From assembly GCA_030268105.1 (NCBI GenBank), contig BSDZ01000078.1, positions 1,736,001 to 1,800,000 of the forward strand: a stretch of 64,000 nucleotides of DNA. The letters run 5' to 3'. A model generated the notes under the pieces. It searched no databases and was not told the DNA's origin. It was given only the letters and a program-made list of their open reading frames with translations. Below, piece by piece: positions 44,501 through 57,600 of this stretch; the stretch's first letter is position 1, and each line of letters opens with the position of its first letter. The position numbers and the translations under genes were made by a program. Origin of the DNA: Volvox africanus. Taxonomy: Eukaryota > Chlorophyta > Chlorophyceae > Chlamydomonadales > Volvocaceae.

Positions 44501-46180
44501 GCCGTACAGCATGAGGGTGCCGGACACCGCCGTCAGCGAGCCCAGTACAGGCAGCGCATTCGATAGAGTGCCGTTGTCATACAGTAAGAGGTTGCCCGGC
44601 CAAAGCGCCATCTGTACAGGGGTGAAAGGGGAGGAGGGACAAGTCTTCGTTTCACGGTTCCATTGATCCGAACGCCTGGTTGTGATCTCACTGCCACCCC
44701 AGCCATCTTCATTCCCCCGCACCCCGCCCTGGCCCTAGCCCGACCCGCGTCAGGGCCAATGGGGGGCCGGTCCCTCTGGTTGCTTCAAGGTCGGATAAAT
44801 ACGTCCAAAACACTGATAGATGAAGCAAAAAGGCATTCCTAAGTGCACAGCTTAATGACAAGAAAGAGAAATGATTGATGTAAATTGATGATCAAGTGAC
44901 AACTGTTCTTCGATTCATGCATGATTCGACTTGCATTTAGTGCTCCCTTCAGCATGCCCGGGCCATCTAATGGCAAATATCGTATTGTACTTTTATATTT
45001 TTACACTTCAGCACCCCGACCGGAGCAGTTCGTTATTCCAAATACCCGTTTCATTATCTTGAGGTCCAAACGCAAGGAATGAATACCGGAGGTAATCTCT
45101 GAAAGGTTCCCCCCCCTTTCCCCTCCCTCCTCCTCCTCCCATCTTTCCCCCTCTCCCCCAGTCATCTGCTACCAGACTCCTAGCACAAAGTGCTGGGTAT
45201 CACTGGGTGATGGCGGTTGTTAGTACTTAATGCTCTGTGTTTATCAGCAGTAACGACCAGGCGTCGTATCCCCTATTCCTCTTTCATTCCCGCTAGCCCC
45301 TACCCCCAACCTCCACACCCGCTCCTGCATAGGACCCCGAGCCCTCCCTGTCTCACCCCATTCAAGTTGCATGTAGGCGCCTCCAGATTCAGCATTGCCA
45401 CCTGTGACTGGCCAAGCGGCAGCAGCCCCTTCTTATCAAGGGGCAGCTCGTCGTACACCTCCACCAGGTCAGGGATTCCGCCGCTGCCCGCATACACCAC
45501 CAGGGTTGGAACACCGGCACCTATGAGGCGCGGAAGGGAAAAGAAGAGGACAACTCCGCTCTGGATGTGCATATTATTTATGTACTTAAATATAATGTAA
45601 ATGATGATGATGAAAAACTGCATACATGCGGTGGCGGTTAAAATGATATGAAATGGAAAATCGGGAGCGTAAATTCAAGCATGCGCATACACATACATAT
45701 AATCGTACACATACGCACACACACACACACGTACACGTACACATACACATACACATACACATACACATACACGTACACGTACACATCCACATACACATAC
45801 ACAGCCACATACACATCCACATACACATCCACATACACAGCCACATACACATACACATCCACATACACAGCCACATACACATCCACATACACATACACAG
45901 CCACATACACAGCCACATACACAGCCACATACACATACACAGCCACATACACAGCCACATACACAGCCACATACACAGCCACATACACAGCCACATACAC
46001 AGCCACATACACAGCCACAGCCACATACACATACACAGCCACATACACAGCCACATACACAGCCACATACACATACACATACACAGCCACATACACAGCC
46101 ACAGCCACATACACAGCCACATACACATACACATACACATACACAGCCACATACACAGCCACATACACATACACAGCCAC

Positions 46181-46211
<31 letters not shown>

Positions 46212-46306
46212 GCCACAGCCACATACACATACACAGCCACATACACATACACATACACAGCCACAGCCACATACACAGCCACAGCCACATACACAGCCAC
46301 AGCCAC

Positions 46307-46403
<97 letters not shown>

Positions 46404-46562
46404 TATGCAGCAGGGTATTTTAACTCAGCTCTTACATGCCGACAACGGCGTCTGTTGATCTGCAACCGTTACTGTTACCGTTGTTGTCGTCATCAGCACT
46501 GATGTGGCCAGCAGCTGCAGCAACACCACGCGGACTGCACGTCTGGATCTGCTGTAGCACAT
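38989..46562 (-). CDS. Secreted protein built of receptor-L-domain-like (leucine-rich) repeats
   Basis: Extracellular or matrix protein, function unknown. Twelve phase-consistent exons: 46562-46436, 45520-45357, 44611-44444, 44107-43904, 43428-43064, 42696-42568, 42247-42097, 41782-41579, 41146-41023, 40605-40351, 40143-39979, 39146-38989; 737 residues. Residues 1 to about 30 are a signal peptide ([13 protein letters not shown] core), then DQQTPLSAC. Most exons repeat one unit of L..L..V.GDL.L..N..L..L.GL..L type, e.g. [66 protein letters not shown]. This is the pattern of receptor L-domains known from insulin/EGF receptors and yeast Ecm33/Sps2 wall proteins. There is no membrane helix or kinase, and the C-terminus (STGGS) is soluble. 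Exon 43428-43064 adds a low-complexity insert. Confidence 0.8.
39617..39822. repeat. CACCACCAGCACTATCAC minisatellite, 18- and 9-bp units
   Basis: More than ten units alternating CACTATCAC, CACCACCAC and CACTGTCAC. It lies in the last intron of the L-domain gene (39978-39147). Long Thr/Ser or Pro frames across it are artefacts. Confidence 0.85.
41883..41996. repeat. TACCAGCCCCCACT minisatellite, 14-bp unit, about 8 copies
   Basis: Near-perfect tandem 14-mers in the intron between L-domain exons 42247-42097 and 41782-41579. A (GATG)n/(GACG)n run occurs at about 42318-42362 in the intron before. Confidence 0.9.
43495..43660. repeat. (GGTGGT/GGGAAGGTG)n run in L-domain gene intron
   Basis: G-rich tandem units in the intron between exons 44107-43904 and 43428-43064. 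The neighbouring intron has a GCAGTGG heptamer array at about 44112-44200. Confidence 0.8.
45700..46404. repeat. (CACATA)n hexanucleotide satellite with CCACAG variants
   Basis: About 700 bp of CACATACACAGC-type hexamers fill most of the first intron of the L-domain gene (46435-45521). The pattern of CACATA versus GCCACA units is higher-order and irregular. Long frames on both strands (poly His/Ile/Ser, Thr/Tyr, Val/Tyr) are artefacts. Confidence 0.92.
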
Positions 46563-49124
46563 ATCCTCAGGCCACTGTTACAAAAACCAATCAACCCCCA
46601 AAATCGGAAAAGAGCCCCCCCAAGGGACCACTTCTTTAGTAGTGCCACTCCGTATCGTAGGTTGCTTCCTGCGCAGCGAACGAGACCGAAATGCAAACTC
46701 TTGCCCTTATATGGAGTGGAAGAGAAGGAAGTGGCAATCAAGCTATATATAACGGCGTCGCCGCCAGTACAGCAGATGACAACTCCTCAGTCCCGTGGGT
46801 CACTTTTGTAAACTAGTAGCAGCAGGAGCAGCAGGAGCAGCAGCAGCAGCAACAGTGCTATTATATATCCGTGGCAGCACTACTCATAAACAAAAATCGA
46901 TCCAAGAGAGTTCTGAACACTTGAACGCTCTGTCTGACCTTGTGACTGATATCGCGACGCTGCTGTAGCTTCTGATGGGTGGACGGGGGGTTTCCTTGGA
47001 CCGACTGCGTGACAGGTGCTACCTGTCCACCTCCACATACACCTGCCGACAGCCCCAATCGACAGATGCACCCGCACGTGCGCCCACACCCATACATTCG
47101 CATATAGTCATACACAAACTGTAACAGTGCATGACACCTGGCATTGACAAATCATATTCACAATCACTTTCGACAGTCGACAACCATCATCACCATCACC
47201 ATCACCATCACCATCACCATCACCATCACCATCACCATCACCATCACGGTGACGATCGTTCAGCGACATCGGCGAACACCCATGAAGTGTAAAACAATAC
47301 ATGATCAAACCCACACACACACCGCACACATTTCATGGACTGAAAAACACGCAAAACGGCTGCAGCATATGCAACAGCAGCATCAACAGCAGCCGCAGCA
47401 AAAGGCGTCTTGCAAAAAACAGCGGAGGGGTTTCACTAGGCAACCTGATAGGGTTGCACGGAAGGCGCACACGGAGCGACCTGCCAAGTGATCCGTGCAC
47501 CTCTTTACCCCGCTGCTTGCTTTTGTTCAGTTTTTTGTTGTTGTTGTTGATGGTGGTGGTGGTGGTGGTGGTGGTGGCGGTGTCTTTGTTACAGTCGCTG
47601 GGATCTTCGGCAGCATGTTGTGTCGGAGAGTGGATAGAAGGATGTATAGATGACATTGATGAAGAGAGGTGAAATTTGGTGGGCAGATTTTGATTCTTCT
47701 ATTGCTGGAGAAATACAAAAAACTAGTGGAGTGGCAGAGTGGCGGAGTGGCCGCAGCAGATGCCATGGACCTTGGGGCCTTACATTCGCAGTGGCGGATG
47801 CTGCCGCAACAGCTCTGGGGTATCCCGCTTTCCCCGGTGAAGTGAGGCAGGTGGAGACAGGACACAGTGCCGTCCCTCAGATAGCGCTTTAACGTCGAAG
47901 CGGAGCTCAACTCCGGAAGCTGCCAAGGCATCAAACACAACTGGACTGTGTTTGTGAAATTTTGTTTAAGTACATAAACTTCTTACGTTAATGGCTTCAT
48001 TCATTTGCGCTCCTTTCCCCTACGATTTTGAGCAAAGCGCGTATGAACGGCAGAGTGGGGGGGGATGGCAAAGGACGGACCCATGGGTCGCAATATGCGT
48101 TTACCAGGGGTAACCCTAGGGCCATCTCCCTCATTTTCGCCGTTGTGGACCACTTCCCGGGCCGCGAGAAAGCTCTTACAAGAGCTGAGCGCTGAGCACC
48201 TCCCCTCATCCCCGCAGCTCATAGCTCCAGGGGGAAACGGGCTGGTGCTGTGGGAAAGCATGGGGATTGGATTGGCGCTGGTGCTGGGGGCTAGGGCATG
48301 GGGGTCGGAAGATATGGAAGGCGGTGTCGGACAGCACGTCCTCCTGGACCGGGTCAGTGTGTGGAGAGGTGGCTTCGTCTGGGGGGAGGCGGTGTGGGTC
48401 TCCGTCTCCGCCGCCCTCTCCTTTTACAACCTTAGCCTGAACCTTAGCGGCCATCCCAGGCTACCCCCCTTAATGGGGACCAATTTGACCGCGACTTCAA
48501 AATGTCAAAGTTATAAAGTTGTTTCCTCCCTCCCCTCCTTTCACTCCCTCCCTCGCGCTCACCCACAAACGTTATGTAATGGGTCTTGAGACCCTGAGTC
48601 TTTGGGCCCCTCTTCAGCACTTAGGTGCCTTGCCATGCCTTGCTTGCTAATGGTGCCGAAGCACTTGGTTTCGGAGCAAGTGCCGCCCCTCCGTCCCGCT
48701 TCCAAACGCAGACGCGAGGAGAGGCACGTCAGCGCGCGGACATGTATTGTGTTGGCGACATAAAAAAGAGACTCCCAGTTGCGAATATTGGGCCCAAGCA
48801 ATATACGACGCTTACACCAAAACACACACACCCGGATTTCGATCAGCGCCATCCGAATTCCTCCAAGCGTCCGTCAGTGTAGGGCCTTATGGAAGGTCCA
48901 AGTATAGAACCAAATATTTCCAATAACCAAATGACGGGGTAGGGGGAACTCCCCTCATAAATGCTTACCCCCCTAACTCCCCACCCAGCCAAGCTACATA
49001 CACATGCACAAGGACGAGGACAAGGAGTTTCCTCTTCAAAGCGCCGTTCCTGTGCTGGCGCCCCGGCCCGCATCCCCTGATGGCCTGTTGGGCGCTACAC
49101 TCTGCTGGCCCTCTGCCCTGCTGG
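46563..49124. other. Intergenic between the L-domain gene start and the GT90 gene end; repeats only
   Basis: It has an (AGC)n run at about 46820-46855, (CATCAC)n at 47188-47247 and (GGT)n at 47552-47580. Frames on both strands at 47650-48590 are of ordinary composition, but no family or consistent splicing was recognised. Confidence 0.5.
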
Positions 49125-52100
49125 CTAGGCCAGACCCTGCCGCCAGCTGCTTGGATACATGTTGAGGGCAAGGATGTCCCGCATCTGGATGTTGCGGTCC
49201 CCAGGTAGATCCGCCACCGTAGCCTGCGAGCAGTAACAGCAGCAGCAGAGTCAGGGGCAGCTAGTTGTAGCAGCAGCAGCAGAGTCAGATGCAGGTGCAC
49301 AGTGCTTCTTTCAGTTGCAGCAATTACTATGGCGCGATTAGCATCAACAAAAGGGGATTGAGAGGCAAGTGCTCTTCGGAGGGAAGTGCTCTCAACTGCG
49401 GGTGGTGGCGATGGCGACTGAAAGGGCCTTATCGACTGATGACATGGAGGACCTTCCCCCACTGCCGCCCCGTCCCCGAATCGACGCAGTCTACAGTACG
49501 GCCACCGTAGCCCATGAAATCGTTCTCTCCACACCTCACTCAAACCCAGCGTCCCCCACCTTCATGTAGCCTGGCCCAAACAGCTTGTTGTACTCCGAAA
49601 TGGCCTTTTCGAAGAAAAGGGCCCTGGTGGAGGATGGGTATAAGATAAGATATAAGGTAGGACGGGGAGGGGAGGGGAAAAGGGAGGGGAAAGGAAGGCA
49701 AATCCAACACAAAAGACCAATGAAGCAGATGGAAAGGCTGCCACTCCACAGCTGTAAACGGGTCGCAGTGAGCCCCGTCAGTGGGGGACTCTCGGTCATT
49801 GGGGGACTCTTCTGCGTTTGTGCGCAGGTTTCAGGTTACAGCTTCCAGCTTCCCGGGGCTTACGCACCGGTGGAGCATGGTCTAGCGTGTCGGAGGGAAA
49901 TAACACTTTTAATAATATTATAATAGTATATAATAATAGTATATTATGATAACAACATATAATCATAATCTTGACAATATTAGCAGTAGCTTTTTCCCCG
50001 CCCTGTCCCTCCTCGCCTTCACTCTCAACATACTCGCCTGGATCGCTGCGACAGGTACTTGTACGCGAACCGCTGCGCCGCCTCCACCATCGCTCGCACC
50101 TTCTCCTGGGAGGCAGGCTTCAACGCGTCCTTAACCTCCTGATCCACCGGACAGGGGTGGGGGTGGGGATGGGGGCTATGTGGCACCAACACAACAAAGA
50201 GGCCGCGATCTCGGGATCTTAGATAAGGCCCGGTTGCGGCCATGGAGAGCGAGCCGCAGAGGACGACGGGGTCGGAGGGATTTGGAAATGCCGGGTGGCA
50301 GGTGGCAGTAATGCTCCACATCATCCAATTGGACGAGCGAAATAAATACTCACACCCGACGTATGACAAGCATTTCATGCACTCACTTGGTGCCCTTACC
50401 TCTTCCGCAAACCCCGGTTCGAACTCCACAAAGTGCACTCCGTTCTGTGAGATTAACAATCATCCGGGGATTATCAGCAGGGACAATTAGGGGCATATGA
50501 AGTTGTTGATACGCTGCATGGTATTCCAACTGCCGCTACAGACAGCGTCTCGGGGTCAGCTGAGTGAAGGCCGTTGGGTAAAGCGCCACCGCAGTGCCAG
50601 AGACGTCCATCCCCCCGGCCCCTGCAGCCGGGTTCCTCCCCCTCCCTCCCCCTCCCCATCAATACACCCCGCCCACCTCGAGCGCACGATAGTAGTGCTC
50701 GTGCCAGGCGGACCGACCCTGAAGGGGTACGGCACAGCCAGGGATACGGAGAGATGTTCGCCGTCAGGGGTTCGGACCTCAGATGGGCAGGGAGAAAGAG
50801 CGGGTGGTTGTTGGCGGGTGTCATGAATCGATGATTTACAGGTGGTGGTGGTGAAGGATGGGAGGGGAGGGAAGAGGAGGGGACGGGGAAAAAGCAGGCA
50901 TATGGGGCAAGTGATGGTGATGGTGATGGTGATGAGGTTGGCAGTGTGTACCAGGGAGGGAAGCTGCACTAAAAGACGTCGGTATCAGTTTGGGTTTGGG
51001 GTTTGGGTTTGGGGGTTACAGATTACGAGTTCGTGTTTCGCTTTCTTCATGCGCAATCCCCCCATCGATTTTCCCTCCTCTACCCCCCTCCTTCCCTCCT
51101 CTACCCCCTCTCTCCCTTATCCCCCTCCCCTTTTCCCCCGCTTCCACCCCCTCCCCCAGTCCCCCGAAAAAAAACCTTCAGTACGAGGGAGTTGGTGTGC
51201 AGCAGAGAGGCAAGTCCGGGGTTGGCGGTTTGATAGTCGCAAGACATGACCAGCGAGTAACGAACTAGCTCGTCGGGGGGCGGCGGAGGAGCCACCTGTG
51301 TGGAGGAAACCGACGAACAGACAAACAGACGCACGGATGCGGAGTGTGGACGCGGTGAGGGGGACATATGTAGGTATTATGGTACTACAAAGATAAACCC
51401 ATGGGTCGGAAAGATGAGGGGAAACTACGGAGCTTCAAATAACGACAAATTGAAACCGGGGGTTACAACAACCATTTATTGTAATTAGTAAGCACGGTAT
51501 CTCATGCGCAGGCTGCAGGTAGTAGTTACGGAGCCCAAAAGTGACGAGTGTCCGGTAGAAACGGCCGCACGGATCACAGCAAGCCACGGCAACTCACAAT
51601 ACCGGATACATGCGCCGCCTTGAGTCCGTTCCGGTCCTTGTCGGTCTCCATGAGCCGCTCCGAATCCAAAACCTTGATGTACTCGCCCGCAGTGTCCTGC
51701 CGGGCGAACCGGTGGACGAGAGACCTACAAGTGTTCTCGGAGCCCACAGCCTCGTCCATGTACGACGCCATAACACCCTGTCGTATCTGTAGCACACATA
51801 TACGACATAAGTCGGTGTATAGGTACCCGTGTGGCAGGGATGACACGCGGTCATCAAGTGCAGGGGCAGGCAAGAAGGGCTAGGGGAGTCCAGTACGACA
51901 AAACGTTTTCCGTTTCTGGAGGAACTTTAAAAATGCATCGGCAATGTGCACGTGCCGAAGTTCGCGCGCAGTGCCGTGCTGTACCACTATCGTACCTTTT
52001 TATCCTGGGGATACTCCACCAGCTCCTCAAAGGGGTACGACATTAAGGGGACGAGCATGTCGTCACTGTACGGCCTTCCGTTGCGTATGTCCTTGATGTG

Positions 52101-54036
52101 CGAGAAAAGGGGCGCCAGGCAGTACCCTAGGATGGTGCGAATGCAGGACAGCGAGGGAGATGGTGGCGGTTAAAACCCCTTTTCCCACACGCGCGCAAAA
52201 CCGGGATGACAACAGGCAGGGCAGTTTGCGTGTGTGGGGGGGAAGGTAGGAGAGAGGGGGGAAGGGGAGGGGGTACCTTAGGTACCTTACAAACACGCAC
52301 ATCACGGGCACATGCTGACACGATCATTCCCTACACGAATTTAGGACCCGTCAGAACAATCACGACGTCATGGACGTGTTTCTGTCCCCCTCTCCCCCAT
52401 TCCCCCCCCTTGTCTTGCTCCCTCCCTGCCCGCCCATCCACCCGCCCACCCCATCTCCCCCTTGTTCCCCCCTCACAACCCTCCCTTGACATACCGTTCA
52501 AACCCACACGCTCTCGCCGCTCCGAAACCCACCCAAAGTGCACACGGGGACATCACGGGCGTTGTAGATGAAGACGGTGTCCTCCAGCTTGATGTAGCCC
52601 GCATCCTGATGCCGCTGCAGCTCCGAAACCACGGAGTCCAACTGCGGAGACACGCGGGACCGGGGGCGGGGACGGGAGAGGGAGACGGGTGGAGGGTGTT
52701 TGGGTGCGGTGGGGGCCGAACACCCGAGCTACGTGGCAGCAGCAAGAAGTCCCAAGCACATAAGAGGAGGGAGAGAAAAAGGAGGAAGGGAAATCAAAGC
52801 CGCTTTCGGTGTCCGCCAATCCATCAGCCACCCTTTTCTGCACCCACGCCCTCCCACATCCACCCCCTCCCACATCCACAACCTTGTCGAGCGTATAAGC
52901 CCCGTCCCTGGAGCCAACACCAACGATGGAATAGGGCCCACAACGTACCCGAATCCGAAAGGCGGGCGAGAAGTCCTCAAAGGTGATGCCGTACACCCTG
53001 TCACAACACAAAATCACAAAACGCGAAGAACGAATTCAAAGTTAAAGTCAACGTCGAGAATCGCTATACACATGCGTGTGGGAAACGTATTGCGCCCACA
53101 ACAGGAGCCTGAGGCCTTTCCGTACCCGTAACCCTAACCCCCTATCCCCTACCTTACCCCGCCCCACCCACAACCCTGTCTCTGCTGCGCTTCGCGGCTC
53201 CCGCCCGCACACTCACTTGCCCGCCCGCACCACCACCACGGCAGTGCCGCGCTTGACTCGGGTGGAGTTCAGGTGATACTTGCGCAGCTGGTTGGCGATA
53301 CCCAAAGCGGAGGGAAAACGCACCCGGGCGTGGAAGACGTCCACGTCAGGGTATAAACTTGAGCTGTGGAGAAGTGAAGAAGGGGTTTGGGAGATGGTGA
53401 GGTGGTGGGGTGGGGGATGGGAGGTGTTTCGGGGTGAGGAAGGGATGAGGTGAGGTCGTAGGGTGGGAAGTCATTGAACTGCTGTACGAGAATGTCGAGA
53501 TCAACCGTCACGGGTAGACTTCGGATATCATCCGGACGGACCAGACGTAAACGAAACACAATGGGCTTGGAGATGCAGTGGGGAAGGGGCGGAAGGGGTG
53601 GCGGGAGGGAGCGGGGTGAAGAGAGGGAGGGGGGTACTGGGAAGGAGAGGTGATGGGGGGAGTGAGGGGTGATGAGATGGAGGGTTAATGGGGGGAGGGA
53701 GAGGTGATGGGAGGGGAGGGTGTATTTCCTGGCTTACTTGTAGAGGGGCTCCAGCGCCGCGTGGGTCCATGCTCGGTCCCAACCAGGTTTGTCCGTGAGG
53801 TGTTGGACTTCCTGACGGGTACGTCAGGAAAACAAACCACGAAGGCCCAAGACCGCCAGACACCAACAAGGAGTCAACAAGGCGAGAGGAGACACAGGCG
53901 GGAGGAAAGGGGGAAGGGTTTGAAAGATCCCTTCGGTTCGCTTAGCAGGGAGAAGGGATGGGGCTTCTCACTCGCCTATTGTGTATGCCTGTGTCTGTAC
54001 GTGTCTTTCTCTCTATGTGCTTATGTGTGTGTGTTC

Positions 54037-54078
<42 letters not shown>

Positions 54079-54618
54079 CTCACACGAGAGACAGAGAGAG
54101 AGAAAAAGGATGCGGGGGGAGGGGTGCGAGGGAAACACGAAGGCTTTGGGATTGCATGGCTCTAAGAAGAGGAGACCCGCGCAAGTGGAATTACCGCTGG
54201 GTGATAGTTGAGCCTGTAGATGCGGTGGGCGGACTGCAATGGTGTCCGTATAATGGGTAATGCCATGGATTTCTGCTCCGCCCTCGCCCACTGCGGAGGC
54301 CCCAGTGCGCTACAGCCGAAGCGCACTAAAGAAACGATATTAAATCCATAGTTATTTATACTAAGTGATACATTTGCTTTGCAGAAGCTGCTTTAAATTC
54401 CTGCGCTGTCTATCCAGGTAATGCGTACCCATCCATGTATTAAGAACTTGCCGTAGGCAGTGGAAGTTTCTTGATTTGGATTACAGAAATTAAAATTCAC
54501 AGAATTATCCACTTACCGCGTCTGGGGCCGAGCTTCCTTCTTCCTGTTCGGCGCATACTTTCAAGATGGTGAACAGCAGCTTCAGGACGATAAGCCACTT
54601 AAATGCTAACAGTTCCAT
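49125..54618 (-). CDS. CAP10-domain glycosyltransferase, GT90-like (protein O-glucosyl/xylosyltransferase family)
   Basis: Predicted lumenal glycosyltransferase of the ER/Golgi. Fourteen phase-consistent exons: 54618-54517, 54233-54195, 53811-53738, 53363-53217, 52997-52949, 52641-52533, 52126-51996, 51786-51598, 51295-51176, 50718-50677, 50444-50400, 50138-50059, 49623-49560, 49223-49125; 429 residues, the usual size for a single CAP10 domain. The signal peptide is MELLAFKWLIVLKLLFTILK. CAP10-like blocks: TVFIYNARDVPVC, APLFSHIKDIRN, FEELVEYPQDKK followed by RQGVMASYMD, YSLVMSCDYQTANPGLASLL with LHTNSLVLK (donor-site region), WHEHYYRALE, NGVHFVEFEPGFAEE, and AAQRFAYKALFFEKAISEYN at the end. 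The RGS/RG(T/S) block usual after DKK is altered to QGVMASY, so activity should not be assumed. Confidence 0.78.
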
Positions 54619-57600
54619 TTTGGTATAATGGTCCGTGTTGCTCATCGGACTTCCAACACAATCGGTACTCGGAGCATGGCTCTGGCGAGAATGCTGTTGC
54701 CCGACTTGACCAGCAGTCTATTAAACAGTAGATACGGTTATAAAAGGTAATTAATAACTCTTCAAAAATATAACTTTAAAACTGTTTCATTATTCAAAGA
54801 TCATCACATGACGCAGCTGCAAGTATAGCTGCAAACACCGTAACAAAAGACCATTTGCTAAGAAGGATGCTTAATAATTTAAGCCGAAGCAAGAAGAACA
54901 AGGTCTCGCCGCGAAGACTTGACAACATTGATGTTCTGTCTAGGCTAGAAACTACTATAACGGTAAAGCGGGCAATAGTACGGGTATGGACGTTACCAGC
55001 AGTGGTGACAAGGGACGGTATGGGGAAGTGGTAACAGAGGCCATTTCCTTCCGCATGCCTTCATGTCACCCACGATGCGCGCTGTCCAAATTCTTAGCAC
55101 TGTGCAATTGCGTTCTCGCCTTCAGCGTCTTTCCTTTTTTACCCCCATCCCCTTCGCTGTTCTTTGCTATTTTTACCTTCCTTCGCCGATTTCATCTCCT
55201 CCCATTTGTAAAATAGTGCGATTTCATTTTTTCCAATTGCCGGACGCACGTGGCCACCCTTCACGAGCTCTTCTCCCCCCACCGACACACACACATATAG
55301 ATCGCTTATGCGGGTATGAATCCATGCGTGCGTGCGCAGCATCCCAGGCCCTGCTCTCGTCCACACCAGCGGCCAAGTCAAGGGGTGGTGAGGAGCTGGT
55401 TGACTGACGGACCAGCACTCATGCACGCGCAAAAAAGGGGATTCTTCGGAGGTGCGGTGAAGTGGGTTACAGCTTCCAAACCTGTTCGTTGGATACCGTT
55501 GCAAACTAGTCCATATGTTGATTACCACAAGTTGCCGGTTGGATCATAACCTGCTCTGGTCAGAACGAACCGTCAGGCATATTAGCTGCATTCGTGCCGT
55601 TTGGGATTTGCTGGATGTCCCATATATTTTATACATATATAAATATATAATTATTGATGTATAGTTAATGGACTAAGGGTATAGATTAGACGCAGCCGTA
55701 TACGAATCTTACCTTTCCTCAAGCTCGCGACATCACAGAACCACCTGCGTGTTACTTGCCACTTAAATTCATACCCGTATGCGTATCCTGCTGTACCCCC
55801 ACGATATCACAAAGATCACACTCTCTCTCACACCCACTCTCTCTCTCACACCCACTCTCTCTCTCACTCCACTCTCTCTCTCTCTCACTCCCACTCATTT
55901 TTTTATCACACAAACACACACATAGATTGGGCTGAGCGCGGCGCTGAAGGAAGGACATGCAGACATTAACAGCTCCATCTCGCCCTATTCTTATTCCTCG
56001 TCTCCCACTGCCCCCTCATTCTATTCTCGCTTCTGTGCGGTGCTGGTCAGAGACACAGATGAACTTCAACATTACTTAAATAACGTGCAAGGCGCATGAC
56101 TAAGTACAGCGTCCCAGACAAAAAAGAGACCTACCGTACAATACATACGGTGATAGCCCAAACGACGGCCGCCACCACCATCGCCACCACCACCACCACC
56201 ACCACCACCACCACCACCACCACCACCACCACCATCGCCACCATCGCCACCATCGCCACCATCGCCAGCATTAGCACCGGCCGATGTGCCTTACAGTTCC
56301 AAGGTATAAAGATGAGAGTGACGGCGGTGTGCCGTACAGCGCTACGGGGAAGCAGCTCTTTAAGCCGCAGGTATTTCAACCGCCATTACGACCACCATTG
56401 TTCCGCGAGTCACGAACAATGACAACGACAACGACAACGATGATGATGACGATCTTAATAATAATGCTAACAAGCCGCACAAAGGCAATATGCAGCATAA
56501 GGCCCGGCTAAGCTACACAGCATTTGAGAGACTGAGTAATATATCAACGAAAGAATAACAATATGAGGAGGGGAAGGTGAGTGTGGCTAGCGCCTTGATG
56601 ATGAGGCTGAGAAGACCCCGTCCAACAGCACGCGCGTACAACGTTTGGGGAATTGTACTCGCCCTGGTAATGTCCTACATTTGACGGTTGAAAAATGCAC
56701 GGCACGAAACTCTGAACGTCATCGCCACCTTCCCCTGTCCCTCGCTTGCAGCTCGCATACTGCTGTGTATGTGTGTGAACCCAATCATCAGTGCGCTCCG
56801 TGCAGCGGCCGCGCAGTACGGACGTACGGCCGTGTATCATAGCCAGTGTCGTACATGATACCCGGTAAGAGCAAGCCAGAGACGCTTGTGTGTCCCGAGT
56901 GAATCTTCGGACGAAGTGCTCACTGATACCGAAAGCTAAAATCAGAAATGAGACACCGGATGATGATGAACACAACTCCCCAACGAATTCCAGCACCAAC
57001 AACATAGCACCAAATCCACACATAGGTTCGTACATGTGGCGTACGGAGCCTCGTTATCTGGTGCACCACCAGTTCCAATACCACTGCCTCGCGCCGTCCA
57101 ATACGTAATGCATCTCACTTGATCGCTCCGAAACCAAAACACACTCTCTATATTGAATTTCAATGACTTTTGACCTTACGGCGTACAGGTAGATTATGTG
57201 CGGCACGGTTGATCTCCGGCACCAGTCTTACGCAACAGCAGAACGCGCGTTCAAAGCCGCCGGACGCAATTAGGACACCGGTGGTGGAGGGCTGTCCGCC
57301 TTGCCGAAGGTCATTTTAGCGAACATAAATTTAAAATCAAAGCTTTAACCTTTTCTGCACCTACCATCATGTCGTCGATCTCGGCCACACGCCACCATCC
57401 TGCCGGCCATCCCCTTCGCCATCTCACGCCACCCCACCCGCAACCCCATGTATGCCATGCGTGGTACGCATGCTCCGAAACACATACATACACACACACA
57501 CGACCAAAATGGCTCTATCCCCGCACCAGCGAAATCACCAAAGCTGCCCTGTGACAGCCAACCAACTTGTCCCTGGACCCTAGACGACCCCTTCGCCATC

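Noticed and set aside
45586..46502. Very long open frames on both strands rich in His/Ile, Thr/Tyr, Val/Tyr or Cys/Met
   Set aside because: They are translations of a hexanucleotide satellite, open in every frame because the repeat lacks stop codons.
50400..50425. CCCCGGTTCGAACTCC resembling a tRNA T-arm
   Set aside because: It lies within a phased GT90 exon and no cloverleaf can be built around it.
52327..52380. Frame HVHDVVIVLTGPKFV as a GT90 exon
   Set aside because: Required lead bases give a stop in frame, and the direct join 52533 to 52126 is in phase.
53460..53560. Frame PIVFRLRLVRPDDIRSL as a GT90 exon
   Set aside because: Phase does not fit; exon 53811-53738 joins 53363-53217 in phase without it.
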